Both the position numbers and the translations under genes were made by a program. From an uncultured Lachnospiraceae bacterium (GTDB taxonomy: Bacteria; Bacillota; Clostridia; Lachnospirales; Lachnospiraceae), in the NCBI GenBank assembly GCA_910584585.1, contig CAJUBP010000020.1, forward strand, positions 1-64,000: a stretch of 64,000 nucleotides of DNA, written 5' to 3'. Each line of letters opens with the position of its first letter. Position 1 is the stretch's first letter. Positions 27,201 to 34,713 of the stretch are shown here, in pieces. A model generated the notes under the pieces. That model worked only from the letters and a program-made list of their open reading frames with translations, made no database searches and was not told the origin of the DNA.

Positions 27201-27350
27201 GAACTGGCAAAAATCCCCATTTTGGCCATGACGGCCAATGCGTTTGAAGAAGATAAGAGAGAGGCCTTGCAGGCCGGAATGAACGGGCACCTGGCGAAAC
27301 CTATAGATGTGGAAGCCTTGTTCCAGGCGTTGGAGCAGGTGATGTTGTAA
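24210..27350 (+). CDS. Hybrid histidine kinase with PAS and two receiver domains
   Basis: This large soluble sensor kinase has 1046 residues and no membrane segment. The first 115 residues resemble a degenerate receiver (ADVILADLGTLEA). PAS-like domains follow at about 125-245 and 255-375, with a third related region to 510. The dimerisation domain has SHDIRTPMNAIVG with the phosphorylated His near 544, then ATPase boxes NLLSNAVKYT, KDTGIGMS and GTGLGMAI. Receiver 1 (783-900, MIDWMLPDMNG Asp near 835) and receiver 2 (924-1045, LMDVRMPVMNG Asp near 974) end the protein. No HPt domain or DNA-binding output is encoded nearby. GAGGAG precedes the ATG. Confidence 0.9.
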   Translation: MYHCHVQFYFLGRACSVFDKIKEMPPLEHFTHEYAESESLEEPLAVKADVILADLGTLEAETIRLLISVKRSEAQLILLAEKGQADRLKGELAAVKDIWICPMSEEETKFRFLRWQQSYQRDKDFWQTSHYFETVINGVPNLIWFKDKNGIHEKVNDSFCKAVNKSRQQVEGRGHAYIWDVEHDDPACIESEAEVMRKKQTCVSEEVIQTGAGARILTTYKSPLYNVDGSVMGTVGVAIDITQERAYEREIIQKNETLEKIFTTIDCGVIRHSIDGTQVFSINRAALEILGYQSEEAFLADGFDMVAGSVLEEDKAKLRNCIRSLEKVGDSVSTEYRVRHEDGKMLHVMGTVKLLEEKGERFYQRFLLDCTAQKLEEKENEKRHTELIQALGIDYSIVCFLDLDTETVILLRNNGEEGSAFVPGADGTISFREGMERYIQESVYEEDREALRQFAASESLKKEMADRIVSHRNYRALKEGAIRYFQLKVVRIGEWSGQRGLVLGFRSVDEETRREMEKKSLLEDALTQANRANKAKSTFLSNMSHDIRTPMNAIVGFTTLALAHLGDGEQVEEYLKKIKTSGNHLLSLINDVLDMSRIESGKMHLDENPCSLPDILHGLRNILLADIHAKQLELYIDAVDVLDEEVYCDKLRLNQVLLNLLSNAVKYTGSGGVVSMRVTEKPGAPQGYANYEFNIKDTGIGMSREFVSHIFEPFEREQCSTTSGIQGTGLGMAITKNIVDMMNGSIEVKSEQGTGTEVILCFTFRLHEDGKEPEDIPELKNCRALVVDDDFNTCDSVTYMLSQIGMRAEWTLSGKEALLRTHQAVTRDDMYTVYMIDWMLPDMNGIEVTRRIRKEMGEHVPIILLTAYDWLEIEDEAKEAGITAFCSKPLFLSELRNCLHSIVDTEENGGQQGRDGTDKRYTGRILLAEDNELNQEIAQVILGDAGFTIDVAGNGQIAVDMLKCSEPGYYQAVLMDVRMPVMNGYEATRAIRQLENQELAKIPILAMTANAFEEDKREALQAGMNGHLAKPIDVEALFQALEQVML

Positions 27351-27351
27351 A

Positions 27352-27477
27352 CTGCTGGGGTATTTTGCTTACAATCAGGATAAACGTACAGCCTTTATTC
27401 CAAATGAAGAAATCCGAAGCGAACTGGAGGAGGCTTTGGAGGAATCAAAGTGGAATGAATTTTCAAACACGCGCTAA
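27352..27477 (+). pseudogene. Remnant of an AAA-ATPase-like/DUF1703 gene
   Basis: In one plus frame this stretch reads LLGYFAYNQDKRTAFIPNEE followed by IRSELEEALEESKWNEFSNTR and a stop, with no start codon or ribosome site. FIPNEEIR is a recognisable block from the middle of AAA-ATPase-like proteins of the kind found at 202 and 1448. It is a scrap wedged between the end of the hybrid kinase and the convergent kinase gene, with which it overlaps by a few bases. Confidence 0.6.
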
Positions 27478-28733
27478 GAAAGGGGCAGCCGCACCGTAAA
27501 GGCGCTGCCCCCTTCTTTGGTATCGGAGACAGAAATACCGCCTCCGTGGGCATGGCAGATTTCCCTGGCGATGGAAAGCCCCAGGCCGAAATGTTCTTTG
27601 CTGCTTCTGGAGGCGTTCACCTGATAGAAACGGTCAAAAATCTTATCTTTTTCGGCGTCCGGAATGCCTGTTCCGGTATCCGCCACCTGGATGCAGCATT
27701 GGCTGCGGGAGCAAAACAGGCGCAGAGAAACTTGTCCTCCTGCAGGCGTATAGGACAGGGCGTTGTCCAGAAGGATAATGATAAGCTGGCGGATGCGCTG
27801 GGGGTCGCCTGAACAGCAGCAGTCCTCTTCTTTGGAAAGAGTCAGGGCAATCTGCCTGTTTCTGGCTGTTTCTTTATAGTTTTGATAGATTTCGTCCAGT
27901 AAATCGCCGGGCCGGACAGACTGAAACGGATCCTTCCGGGAGGGCTGTCCGGCTTTCGTTAGGGACAATAGATCCTGAATCAGCCGTTCCATCCGGGACA
28001 TTTCATTGTCCATCAGGGTAAAGATCCGTTCTGACTTTTCGGAATCCGGTTTGTTTTTCAGCACAGATAAACCTGTCTTAAAGACAGACAGGGGAGAGCG
28101 GAGTTCATGGGAGGCCACCGCAATAAAATGCTTTTGATTTTCCTCATTTTCAATGACAGGCTTTAAGACATGGGCGGTAAATGCCTGGGAAAATCCGTAC
28201 AGGATCAGCAAAGAAACCAGCCAGAGGGCGAAAAACCGCAGACGCAGCAGGTTTCGGGCAGAGTAAAAATGTTCCAGGCTGTAGAAGTAGAAGGAATGGA
28301 TCTCTGTTTCTTTTTCTGAAAAGGTTTCTTCTGCCGCAAGAAACTTCTGTCCGTTGACAGTAAACTGCAGATAAGTTTGTCCGTTTTTGCCTTGAACGGG
28401 CCGCTTTTTGCTGCCTTTCTTAAAACTTTGGATAAGAGCCAGTTCCTTGCCAGACAGTGTGACGGAAGAAAGAGCGGAAGGGACCTGATTTACTTCCAGA
28501 TAGAGAAGGCCGTCCGGTTCGCGGGCAGTCCTTCGGTACCATGTAAGGCTAATGGATTCCGCAGTTTTTAAATGATAAGAAATCGTATTGACTTTCAGGA
28601 GAAAAAGAGCTTCTTCCTGCCCGTACATATTTTTTTCCGAGATATTCAGGCAGCAGCAAAGAACTGCCAGTACGATCACTGCAGTGGAAAAGCAGCATAA
28701 GAGGGAGAGTTTGAACCGAAGTTTCCGATACAT
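27474..28733 (-). CDS. Two-component sensor histidine kinase
   Basis: This membrane sensor kinase is about 419 residues. It has transmembrane segments near 10-30 and 170-188 flanking an extracellular domain of about 135 residues. A His-kinase core follows with ASHELRSPLSVFKTG (His near 207), LLDNALSYTP, VADTGTGIPDAEKDKIFDRF and HFGLGLSIA. I chose ATG 28733 for its AAAGGA ribosome site and clean N-terminal helix; the ORF extends upstream through an 18-bp repeat into the regulator gene. It is transcribed with the response regulator 110 bp upstream. The signal is unknown. Confidence 0.9.
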   Translation of the reverse strand: MYRKLRFKLSLLCCFSTAVIVLAVLCCCLNISEKNMYGQEEALFLLKVNTISYHLKTAESISLTWYRRTAREPDGLLYLEVNQVPSALSSVTLSGKELALIQSFKKGSKKRPVQGKNGQTYLQFTVNGQKFLAAEETFSEKETEIHSFYFYSLEHFYSARNLLRLRFFALWLVSLLILYGFSQAFTAHVLKPVIENEENQKHFIAVASHELRSPLSVFKTGLSVLKNKPDSEKSERIFTLMDNEMSRMERLIQDLLSLTKAGQPSRKDPFQSVRPGDLLDEIYQNYKETARNRQIALTLSKEEDCCCSGDPQRIRQLIIILLDNALSYTPAGGQVSLRLFCSRSQCCIQVADTGTGIPDAEKDKIFDRFYQVNASRSSKEHFGLGLSIAREICHAHGGGISVSDTKEGGSAFTVRLPLS

Positions 28734-28752
28734 AAATGGAATCCTTTCTATT

Positions 28753-28806
28753 GCTATGTTTTCATCGTTTGTTATGTTTTCATCGTTTGTTATGTTTTCA
28801 TCGTTT
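28753..28806. repeat. Three 18-bp tandem repeats between regulator and kinase
   Basis: Three consecutive units of (G)YTATGTTTTCATCGTTT lie at 28753-28770, 28771-28788 and 28789-28806; the last two are identical and the first differs by one base. They are 20-73 bp upstream of the kinase start, between the two genes of the operon. Being 18 bp long, they keep any reading-through frame. Confidence 0.9.
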
Positions 28807-28842
28807 GGTCCGCAGACTGCTATCATCTGCAGGAATGATTTT

Positions 28843-29517
28843 TCAAAGGTGTTCCAGGCAGTAGCCTTTTCGGTAAATGGTTTGAATCCCCACATTAGCA
28901 TGCAGTTTTCTAAGTTTTTTCCTCAAAAAATAGATATAATTGTCCAGGTTTCCGTCTTCAATTTCCGCGTCCGGCCCCCAGACATTTCCAATGATCTGCT
29001 GCCTTGTGAGAACCTGGTTGGGATTTCTGAGCAAATAAGCCAGAAGTTCTCCCTCTCTTTGGGACAGAAAGAGCGTATCATCCCGGTGGATCAGCTTCCA
29101 TTCTTTTTCTGAAAAACGGATATCTCCGAATTCCAGCATGGGGGAAATTCCCCGCTCAAAAGTCCGGCGGGCCACGCTGCGGATACGGGCAGACAGTTCT
29201 CCGATATCAAAGGGCTTCACCAGATAGTCGTCTGCCCCGAGATCCAGGCCTGCGATTTTTTCCAGGGGCTCACCCAGGGCTGTAATGAATATCACAGGCA
29301 TTGTGATATTGTTTTTCCGAATGCGCTGGAGGATTTTTTCACCGGGCATGCCCGGCAGCATCCGATCCAGCAAAATCATATCGTGCATGTTCTGCAAAGC
29401 CAGAATCAGGCCTTCCTGTCCGTCATGGCAGATATCCACTGTGAAATTCTCTGCCTCCAGGCCATAGGTGAGAAGCTCTGTTAAGCTGGCGTCGTCTTCG
29501 ATAATTAAGATTCTCAT
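28843..29517 (-). CDS. OmpR-family response regulator
   Basis: This response regulator is 224 residues. The receiver has acidic pocket EDD at 8-10, the phosphorylated Asp near 51 in MILLDRMLPGMPG, and the lysine in YLVKPFDIGEL. The C-terminal winged helix (SQREGELLAYLLRNPNQVLTR, in parts SQREGELLAYL and NPNQVLTRQQI; then DNYIYFLRKKLRK) binds DNA. CGGAGGACC precedes the ATG. It is first in an operon with the sensor kinase and presumably its partner. Target genes are not identified. Confidence 0.94.
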   Translation of the reverse strand: MRILIIEDDASLTELLTYGLEAENFTVDICHDGQEGLILALQNMHDMILLDRMLPGMPGEKILQRIRKNNITMPVIFITALGEPLEKIAGLDLGADDYLVKPFDIGELSARIRSVARRTFERGISPMLEFGDIRFSEKEWKLIHRDDTLFLSQREGELLAYLLRNPNQVLTRQQIIGNVWGPDAEIEDGNLDNYIYFLRKKLRKLHANVGIQTIYRKGYCLEHL

Positions 29518-29691
29518 GGGGTCCTCCGAAAGTGATGGTTTCTGAATATGATAATAACATAAAACTTCTCTAAAGATCCTCTAAATTTCGGTGCAGCTAG
29601 ATTTTTCCATTTTGGTTGTCATAGCAGGAAATTAGCGATATAATAAAAATAAGATACCGTATGTATTAATTTGAGAAAGGATGCAGAATAT

Positions 29692-30141
29692 ATGCCCAAA
29701 AGGATACCGGATTATGATAATGTGTTTAAGACGATGAAAAGTAAACATAAAAGGCTGTTTATTTCTGTGATTAATGATGTATTTGAGAAAAATTACGCCA
29801 TGGATACTAAGATAGAAATTCTGCCGTCAGAAGGGTATTTGACCGAAAATGAGACCATAGATGGGAGCAAAGATATCAAAGAGCAGATTTCTGATTTTGT
29901 AATTAAGATTGAAAATGAGGAAAGGCTGGTAAATATTATGGGCGGAACAGTAATTGAGACAGAATCTGAAAAATTAATTCGAAAAGGAATAGCAGAAGGA
30001 AAAGCAGAAGAGATTATTGAGATGGGTCAGGAGTTTGGATTGGATGAAACGGCTATTTTGAAAAAACTGCAGGAAAAGATAGGGGTGTCTTTAGAAACAG
30101 CCACCGCTTATTTAGAGCAATATGGGAAACAATTTATATAG
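29692..30141 (+). CDS. Rpn/PD-(D/E)XK transposase-like protein, internally deleted
   Basis: The N-terminus (DYDNVFKTMKSKHKRLFISV, NDVFEKNY, QISDFVIKIENEE) is that of Rpn-type PD-(D/E)XK nucleases, which are normally about 280-330 residues. After the first nuclease strands the sequence jumps to the usual C-terminal tail (SEKLIRKGIAEGKAEEIIEMG, given in parts, and LDETAILKKLQEK). The middle, including the catalytic ExQ/ExK, is missing. At 149 residues it is therefore an in-frame deletion derivative and unlikely to cut DNA. ATG 29692 follows GAAAGGATG. An intact relative lies at 52113. Confidence 0.75.
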   Translation: MPKRIPDYDNVFKTMKSKHKRLFISVINDVFEKNYAMDTKIEILPSEGYLTENETIDGSKDIKEQISDFVIKIENEERLVNIMGGTVIETESEKLIRKGIAEGKAEEIIEMGQEFGLDETAILKKLQEKIGVSLETATAYLEQYGKQFI

Positions 30142-30424
30142 GCGCCTCTGGAATGCGAAAGGATAAAGGAAATGCCGGAAAATGGAGAATTTTCCACAAT
30201 GGATATTGAAGTTCTTTTGAGAAAGCAATATCTGTTGCGGGTGAATTTCATTTTTCGGTATTTTTTAGTTCCTTAATGTTTCACTGCTGTGGTGGGTCGT
30301 AAGTATGAAGTTCTTCTTGAGATGAAAGCAAATAGATTCACAAAAATATTTAGAGAATTGCTAGAGTACTTTTCCCATATGCCTGTGTTATGATTACGCA
30401 AAATCAGACAGGAGGCAAAAACCC

Positions 30425-32773
30425 ATGAAGAAAAAAACAGCATATGCCTTGACGGTTCTGCTGTTGGCAATGCTGCCGCTGTTTTGCGCAGCATGCGCCC
30501 GGAAAAAGGACCCAGGGCGAAATTTAGAAAATCAAAAACAACAGGAAGGGGAAGCGTCTTCCCAGGCCGGGCAGGAGATTGCAAAAGGCAGATACCGGGA
30601 AGAGGCGGTTTCTCTTCCGGTGGTTTTGGAGACGATCTTTGATGTGTCCAGAGAGGGGAAAACGGTGCGGCTGCTGGGTGAAAATGAGCCGGGCAGCTTC
30701 TGCTGCTGTGAAAGTAAAGATTCCGGCGCGAACTGGCAGAAAACAGATTTTCCCATGGACTGGCTGCCAGAGCGTTACCGTGTGGTTTCGGCATGTTTTG
30801 CGCCGGAGGGAGATGTGATTGTCTCTGCCGGAAAAATGTCGGAGGATGTTACGGATATGCAGCATGCCGTGGGAGCTTACGTTTACTTTAGAATCAGCGG
30901 TATTGGGAAGGAGTTCAGGGCTGAAAGCCTGTCTCTGGCGCTGCCTGAACCGGAGGGAGATTATTCGGACACGGGATATGGCTTGTCAGAGCTTTGCGCG
31001 TCCAAAGAAGGAAAAATCTTCGGGCTTCTGAAAGTAAAACAGCCGGGGGAAAGGTTAGACGGGGAAGGGACAATGATGTCCTCCCAGGCGTGCTGTTTTT
31101 CGCCGGAAGGGGGAGAAGCCCTGTGGCGCCGGGAAGTCAGAGCGGGAACGATTGCTCTGTCCGGAGGAAGAGTCTATCTGGGAGGATTTGACGGAGGCGT
31201 CCGGGCATTGGACGCGGAATCAGGAAAAGAGCTGGAGGATATCGAGATTCCTCTGGAGGTTCGTCTGGAACAGGCCGATTTCAAGGATGGGCAGGACAGG
31301 ATATTTTACTGTGACAAAACAGGGATTTACGGGACAGATTTCGGGCTGGGATTCCGGGAACTTCTGGTGGACGGAAAACGGAGTCAATTCGGCAGTGAGA
31401 TCGATTACGCAGTTCAGGAACTTTACTGTGTCAGCGAACATGTATTTTTGGTGTTTGTGGAAAATACAGCGCTGAAAAAGGAACTGTTTCGGTATGAATA
31501 TGACGGCAGTCTGGATACGGAGCCGGAACAGGAATTGTACGTTTATTCTTTAAAAAGCAATGATACGGCAAAAAAACTGATTTCGGATTTTCAGTCCAGC
31601 CATCCTCAGGTATCGGTCAATTATCAGGTGGGGATGGAAGAGGGAACCGGCAAAACGGAATCTGACGCCATCAATCTTTTAAATACGGAAATTATGGCGG
31701 GAAAGGGGCCGGATGTCCTGATTCTGAATAATCTTCCCTGGGAGTCTTACGCCGAACAGGGAATCTTAGAAGAGTTTACTGAAGAACTGGCTCAGGAGAT
31801 GGAACAGGGAGAGTTCTTTGAGAATCTGTTTTTGCCCTTTCAGAAAGAGGGAAAACAGTATGCCGCGCCGGTTTCTTTTCAGATCCCGATGCTGGTGGGA
31901 GACGGCAAAGTTCCCAAGGCAGAGTCCCTGGAAGAATTGTCCGAAGCCATTCAGGATACCGAAGGGACGCCGCCGCTGTATCGGCCCGCAAAAAGTCTTT
32001 TGCGGTATCTGGCAAGTATCTACTGGCAGAGGATTGAGCAGGAAGGGGTGATCTCCAAAGAAGAATTGAAGCGTCTGCTGGAAGAGACGGAAAAAATCAA
32101 CAGAGCCATACAGGAAAAGGGGGAGAAGACTATGCTTGAATTTATTTCGGATGAAGCGGAGAATCCTTCCGCAGATGTCTTTGCCGGGGATATAGGAATG
32201 AGCAGTATCCAGGATATCAAATATGGAAATACGGCCATGGCGCTGGGGTATTTGGGCTATTTTCCTGATTTTGTAGATATGCACAATATGGAATTGGCCG
32301 GCCATGCCATATCCGGGCCTGTGTTCCGGTCTCTTTTGGCGGGAATCAACAGCAGATCGGAGCGTTTGGATACAGCGAAGGAATTCCTGAAGTTTGCCTT
32401 AAGCGAAGAGGAACAGGGGATATTTGCCGGAAAAAATTTTCTGATTCAGGAATTTCCAGTGAACCGCAAGGCTTACGCAAAGATGATCCAGAAGCCTTCT
32501 TCTGAAGAAATCGAAGAACTGTATGGGAACCGGTATGAGATGTTAGAGCGGATGTTTCAGGTAAGCTTCACCTGGCCGGACAAGGAAGAGTTTGACAGGC
32601 TGGAAGAAACGATTGAGGCGCTGTCAGTGCCGGCCATGGAGGATTCTGTGGTGATAAGAACGGTGACGGAACATGGCATGAAGTATCTGTCCGGTGAAAA
32701 AGAGCTGGACGGGGCGGTGAATGAAATGGCGCGGGTTCTGGAACTGTATTTTGCGGAAAAAGGAAAGCAGTGA
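30425..32773 (+). CDS. Lipoprotein: propeller-like domain fused to solute-binding domain
   Basis: This exported lipoprotein has 782 residues: a signal peptide with Lys-rich start, hydrophobic core and probable lipidated Cys24 (FCAAC). Residues about 60-370 look like a beta-propeller with BNR/PQQ-type repeats (KDSGANWQKTDFP, GGRVYLGGFDGGVRALDAES). From about 375 on it is an ABC extracellular solute-binding protein of the sugar type (LISDFQSSHPQVSVNY, GPDVLILNNLPWESYAEQG, FPVNRKAYAKM). Fusing a propeller to a binding protein is unusual; the propeller may bind a glycan or surface partner. AGGAGGC precedes the ATG. It is the first gene of a tight cluster to 36974. Confidence 0.82.
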   Translation: MKKKTAYALTVLLLAMLPLFCAACARKKDPGRNLENQKQQEGEASSQAGQEIAKGRYREEAVSLPVVLETIFDVSREGKTVRLLGENEPGSFCCCESKDSGANWQKTDFPMDWLPERYRVVSACFAPEGDVIVSAGKMSEDVTDMQHAVGAYVYFRISGIGKEFRAESLSLALPEPEGDYSDTGYGLSELCASKEGKIFGLLKVKQPGERLDGEGTMMSSQACCFSPEGGEALWRREVRAGTIALSGGRVYLGGFDGGVRALDAESGKELEDIEIPLEVRLEQADFKDGQDRIFYCDKTGIYGTDFGLGFRELLVDGKRSQFGSEIDYAVQELYCVSEHVFLVFVENTALKKELFRYEYDGSLDTEPEQELYVYSLKSNDTAKKLISDFQSSHPQVSVNYQVGMEEGTGKTESDAINLLNTEIMAGKGPDVLILNNLPWESYAEQGILEEFTEELAQEMEQGEFFENLFLPFQKEGKQYAAPVSFQIPMLVGDGKVPKAESLEELSEAIQDTEGTPPLYRPAKSLLRYLASIYWQRIEQEGVISKEELKRLLEETEKINRAIQEKGEKTMLEFISDEAENPSADVFAGDIGMSSIQDIKYGNTAMALGYLGYFPDFVDMHNMELAGHAISGPVFRSLLAGINSRSERLDTAKEFLKFALSEEEQGIFAGKNFLIQEFPVNRKAYAKMIQKPSSEEIEELYGNRYEMLERMFQVSFTWPDKEEFDRLEETIEALSVPAMEDSVVIRTVTEHGMKYLSGEKELDGAVNEMARVLELYFAEKGKQ

Positions 32774-32813
32774 CGGGCGTCTTTGCATAGTTTCAAATAT
32801 AAGGAGACAAGAT

Positions 32814-33809
32814 TTGAAGAATGGAAATGACAGGCGCAAGCCTGCCGGATGGCCGAAGCATTTGCGGTTTTTGTCAAAAGGGGCCGGGGCTGCCGGCAGA
32901 CCCTCTGGCTCATGGGTATATCTTCTTTTTCTGGGGCCAAGCCTGCTGGGAGTCTCAGTTTTTACACTGATTCCCTTTCTCGATGTCATCCGCCGCTCCT
33001 TTGTGGATGTATCCAAAGAGAGATTTTGCGGGTTTAAAAATTATCAGGCGGTGTGTTCTAATCAGGCCTTTCGCCTGGCCCTGGGGAATACCGGGAAATT
33101 TCTGGCAGTATGCGTGCCGCTGCTGCTGGCTCTGTCACTGCTGCTGGCAAATCTGGCGTATTTCGGAGGAAGAAAAGCAAAATTGTATGAGCCCAGGCAT
33201 TTGCCGGACAAACCCAAGCTATTTCGGAAAGGGAGAGCGTTGGGAGCCCGGGCATATCAGAAAGTAAGCCTTTTGCCCATGGCAATTCCGGCGGCCTGCC
33301 TGGCCTTTGTCTGGAAAATGATATTTCACAGATACGGCTTGCTGAACAGCTGGCTGGGCACATCGGCGGACTGGCTGAATTCGCCCCGGGCATTTGGAGT
33401 GCTGACAGCTAGTTTTCTGTGGAAAAATACGGGGTATTACGCGGCGCTTTGGCTGACCGGTCTTGGACAGATTCCAAACAGCCTCTACGAAGCGGCGTCG
33501 CTGGACGGAGCGGGGCCATTGGCGAGATTTTGGTACGTGACTTTGCCGGGGCTAAAGCCGATGGCTGCGGCAGCTTTTATTCTGGCGCTGACAGGAGCCT
33601 TGAAATCTTACCGGGAGGCATGGCTGCTGGCAGGGGAATATCCGGACGCAAGCATTTATATGATCCAGCATCTGTTTCACAACTGGTTTCGGGATATGTC
33701 CCTGGAGAAAATGGCGGCAGGCGCAGTGATTCTGGTGTGTATTTTTACTGCGCTGGCATATCCGTTTCGGAAGAAAGGCGGTGGAAATCCTGATACTTGG
33801 CAATTTTAG
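32814..33809 (+). CDS. ABC transporter permease, MalF/UgpA type
   Basis: This inner-membrane permease has about 331 residues and six hydrophobic helices. The EAA loop that contacts the ATPase reads YEAASLDGAGPLARFWYVTLP. The start is inferred as TTG 32814, seven bases after AAGGAG; no ATG in that frame has a ribosome site, and the ORF also runs back into the previous gene. A 45-residue insertion between the first helices (FGGRKAKLYEPRHLPDKPK) is longer than usual. It pairs with the next permease. No ATPase gene is in the cluster, so a shared MsmX-like ATPase would be needed. Confidence 0.85.
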   Translation: MKNGNDRRKPAGWPKHLRFLSKGAGAAGRPSGSWVYLLFLGPSLLGVSVFTLIPFLDVIRRSFVDVSKERFCGFKNYQAVCSNQAFRLALGNTGKFLAVCVPLLLALSLLLANLAYFGGRKAKLYEPRHLPDKPKLFRKGRALGARAYQKVSLLPMAIPAACLAFVWKMIFHRYGLLNSWLGTSADWLNSPRAFGVLTASFLWKNTGYYAALWLTGLGQIPNSLYEAASLDGAGPLARFWYVTLPGLKPMAAAAFILALTGALKSYREAWLLAGEYPDASIYMIQHLFHNWFRDMSLEKMAAGAVILVCIFTALAYPFRKKGGGNPDTWQF

Positions 33810-34704
33810 AAAGAAAGCCGAAGCCGGGAAACTTCTGATTCAGGGGCGGCGGGCGGCAGACTGCATGATTAAAATAATCGGAGTGGTTCTGTTATTTTTG
33901 GCGGCGGCACTCTCCTGCCTTCCAGTGTTTTTTCTGGCGGTGATGGCCTTTACCGGGGAACAGGAGCTTTCGGCGAATCTGCAGGGGGGTCTGACGGGGC
34001 AGGGGAGGACTGTATTTGCGCTGTTTCCCATGTTCCCCACACTCCGGGGAGTGGTGGAGCTATTGCTTGATACGCCGGAATTCTATGTGGTGTTCTGGAA
34101 TTCGGTAAAAATCACAGCCGCAATTCTGGCAGGGCAGCTTGCGGCGGCAGCGCCGGCGGCCTGGGCCTTTTCCAGGTGGCGCGGAAAAATCAGCAGCCTG
34201 CTGTTTTATATTTATACGGTATTAATGCTGCTGCCCTTTCAGGTTACAATGCTGCCAAGTTATCTCGTCATTGACCGGCTGGGAATTATGGATACCCATG
34301 AGGCCGTGATATTTCCGGCAGTTTTTGCGACGTTTCCGGTGTTTTTGATGTACCGCAGTTTTCTCGCAGTACCGGAGGAAGTCTACGAGGCCTTTTCCCT
34401 GGACGGTGGGAATCAGTTTCAGGCATTTTACCATATCGGCGTACCGCTTGCGATGCCTGGAATAAAATCAGCGGCGCTTCTTAGTATGATAGAATGCTGG
34501 AATATGGTGGAACAGCCTTTGATTTTTTTGAAAACGCCGTCTCTCTGGCCTTTTTCCATCTATCTTCCAGAAATCGGAGATGAGAATCTTCCCTATATTT
34601 TTGCGTTTTCGCTGACGGCTCTGATTCCCATGGCACTCGTGGCTGCTCAGAGCGGGGAAGAGATCAGCAGAGGGATTGGAAGGATGGCGGCAGTAAAGGA
34701 GTGA
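33781..34704 (+). CDS. ABC transporter permease, MalG/UgpE type
   Basis: This second permease of the sugar type has 307 residues. The EAA loop is VYEAFSLDGGNQFQAFYHIG followed by VPLAMPGIKS. It starts at GTG 33781, overlapping the first permease by 29 bp; an ATG at 33865 would remove 28 residues before the first helix and is possible. The sequence after the first helix has a family-typical FWNSVKIT. It forms the membrane channel with the previous gene product. Confidence 0.85.
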   Translation: MEILILGNFRKKAEAGKLLIQGRRAADCMIKIIGVVLLFLAAALSCLPVFFLAVMAFTGEQELSANLQGGLTGQGRTVFALFPMFPTLRGVVELLLDTPEFYVVFWNSVKITAAILAGQLAAAAPAAWAFSRWRGKISSLLFYIYTVLMLLPFQVTMLPSYLVIDRLGIMDTHEAVIFPAVFATFPVFLMYRSFLAVPEEVYEAFSLDGGNQFQAFYHIGVPLAMPGIKSAALLSMIECWNMVEQPLIFLKTPSLWPFSIYLPEIGDENLPYIFAFSLTALIPMALVAAQSGEEISRGIGRMAAVKE

Positions 34705-34713
34705 AATATTCTG

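Noticed and set aside
30170..30276. Possible 34-codon ORF (MPENGEFSTMDIEVLLRKQY and on)
   Set aside because: It has a weak AAAGGA upstream but no family resemblance, and the sequence looks like decayed DNA after the gutted Rpn gene. The rest of the 283-bp gap shows no clear promoter.
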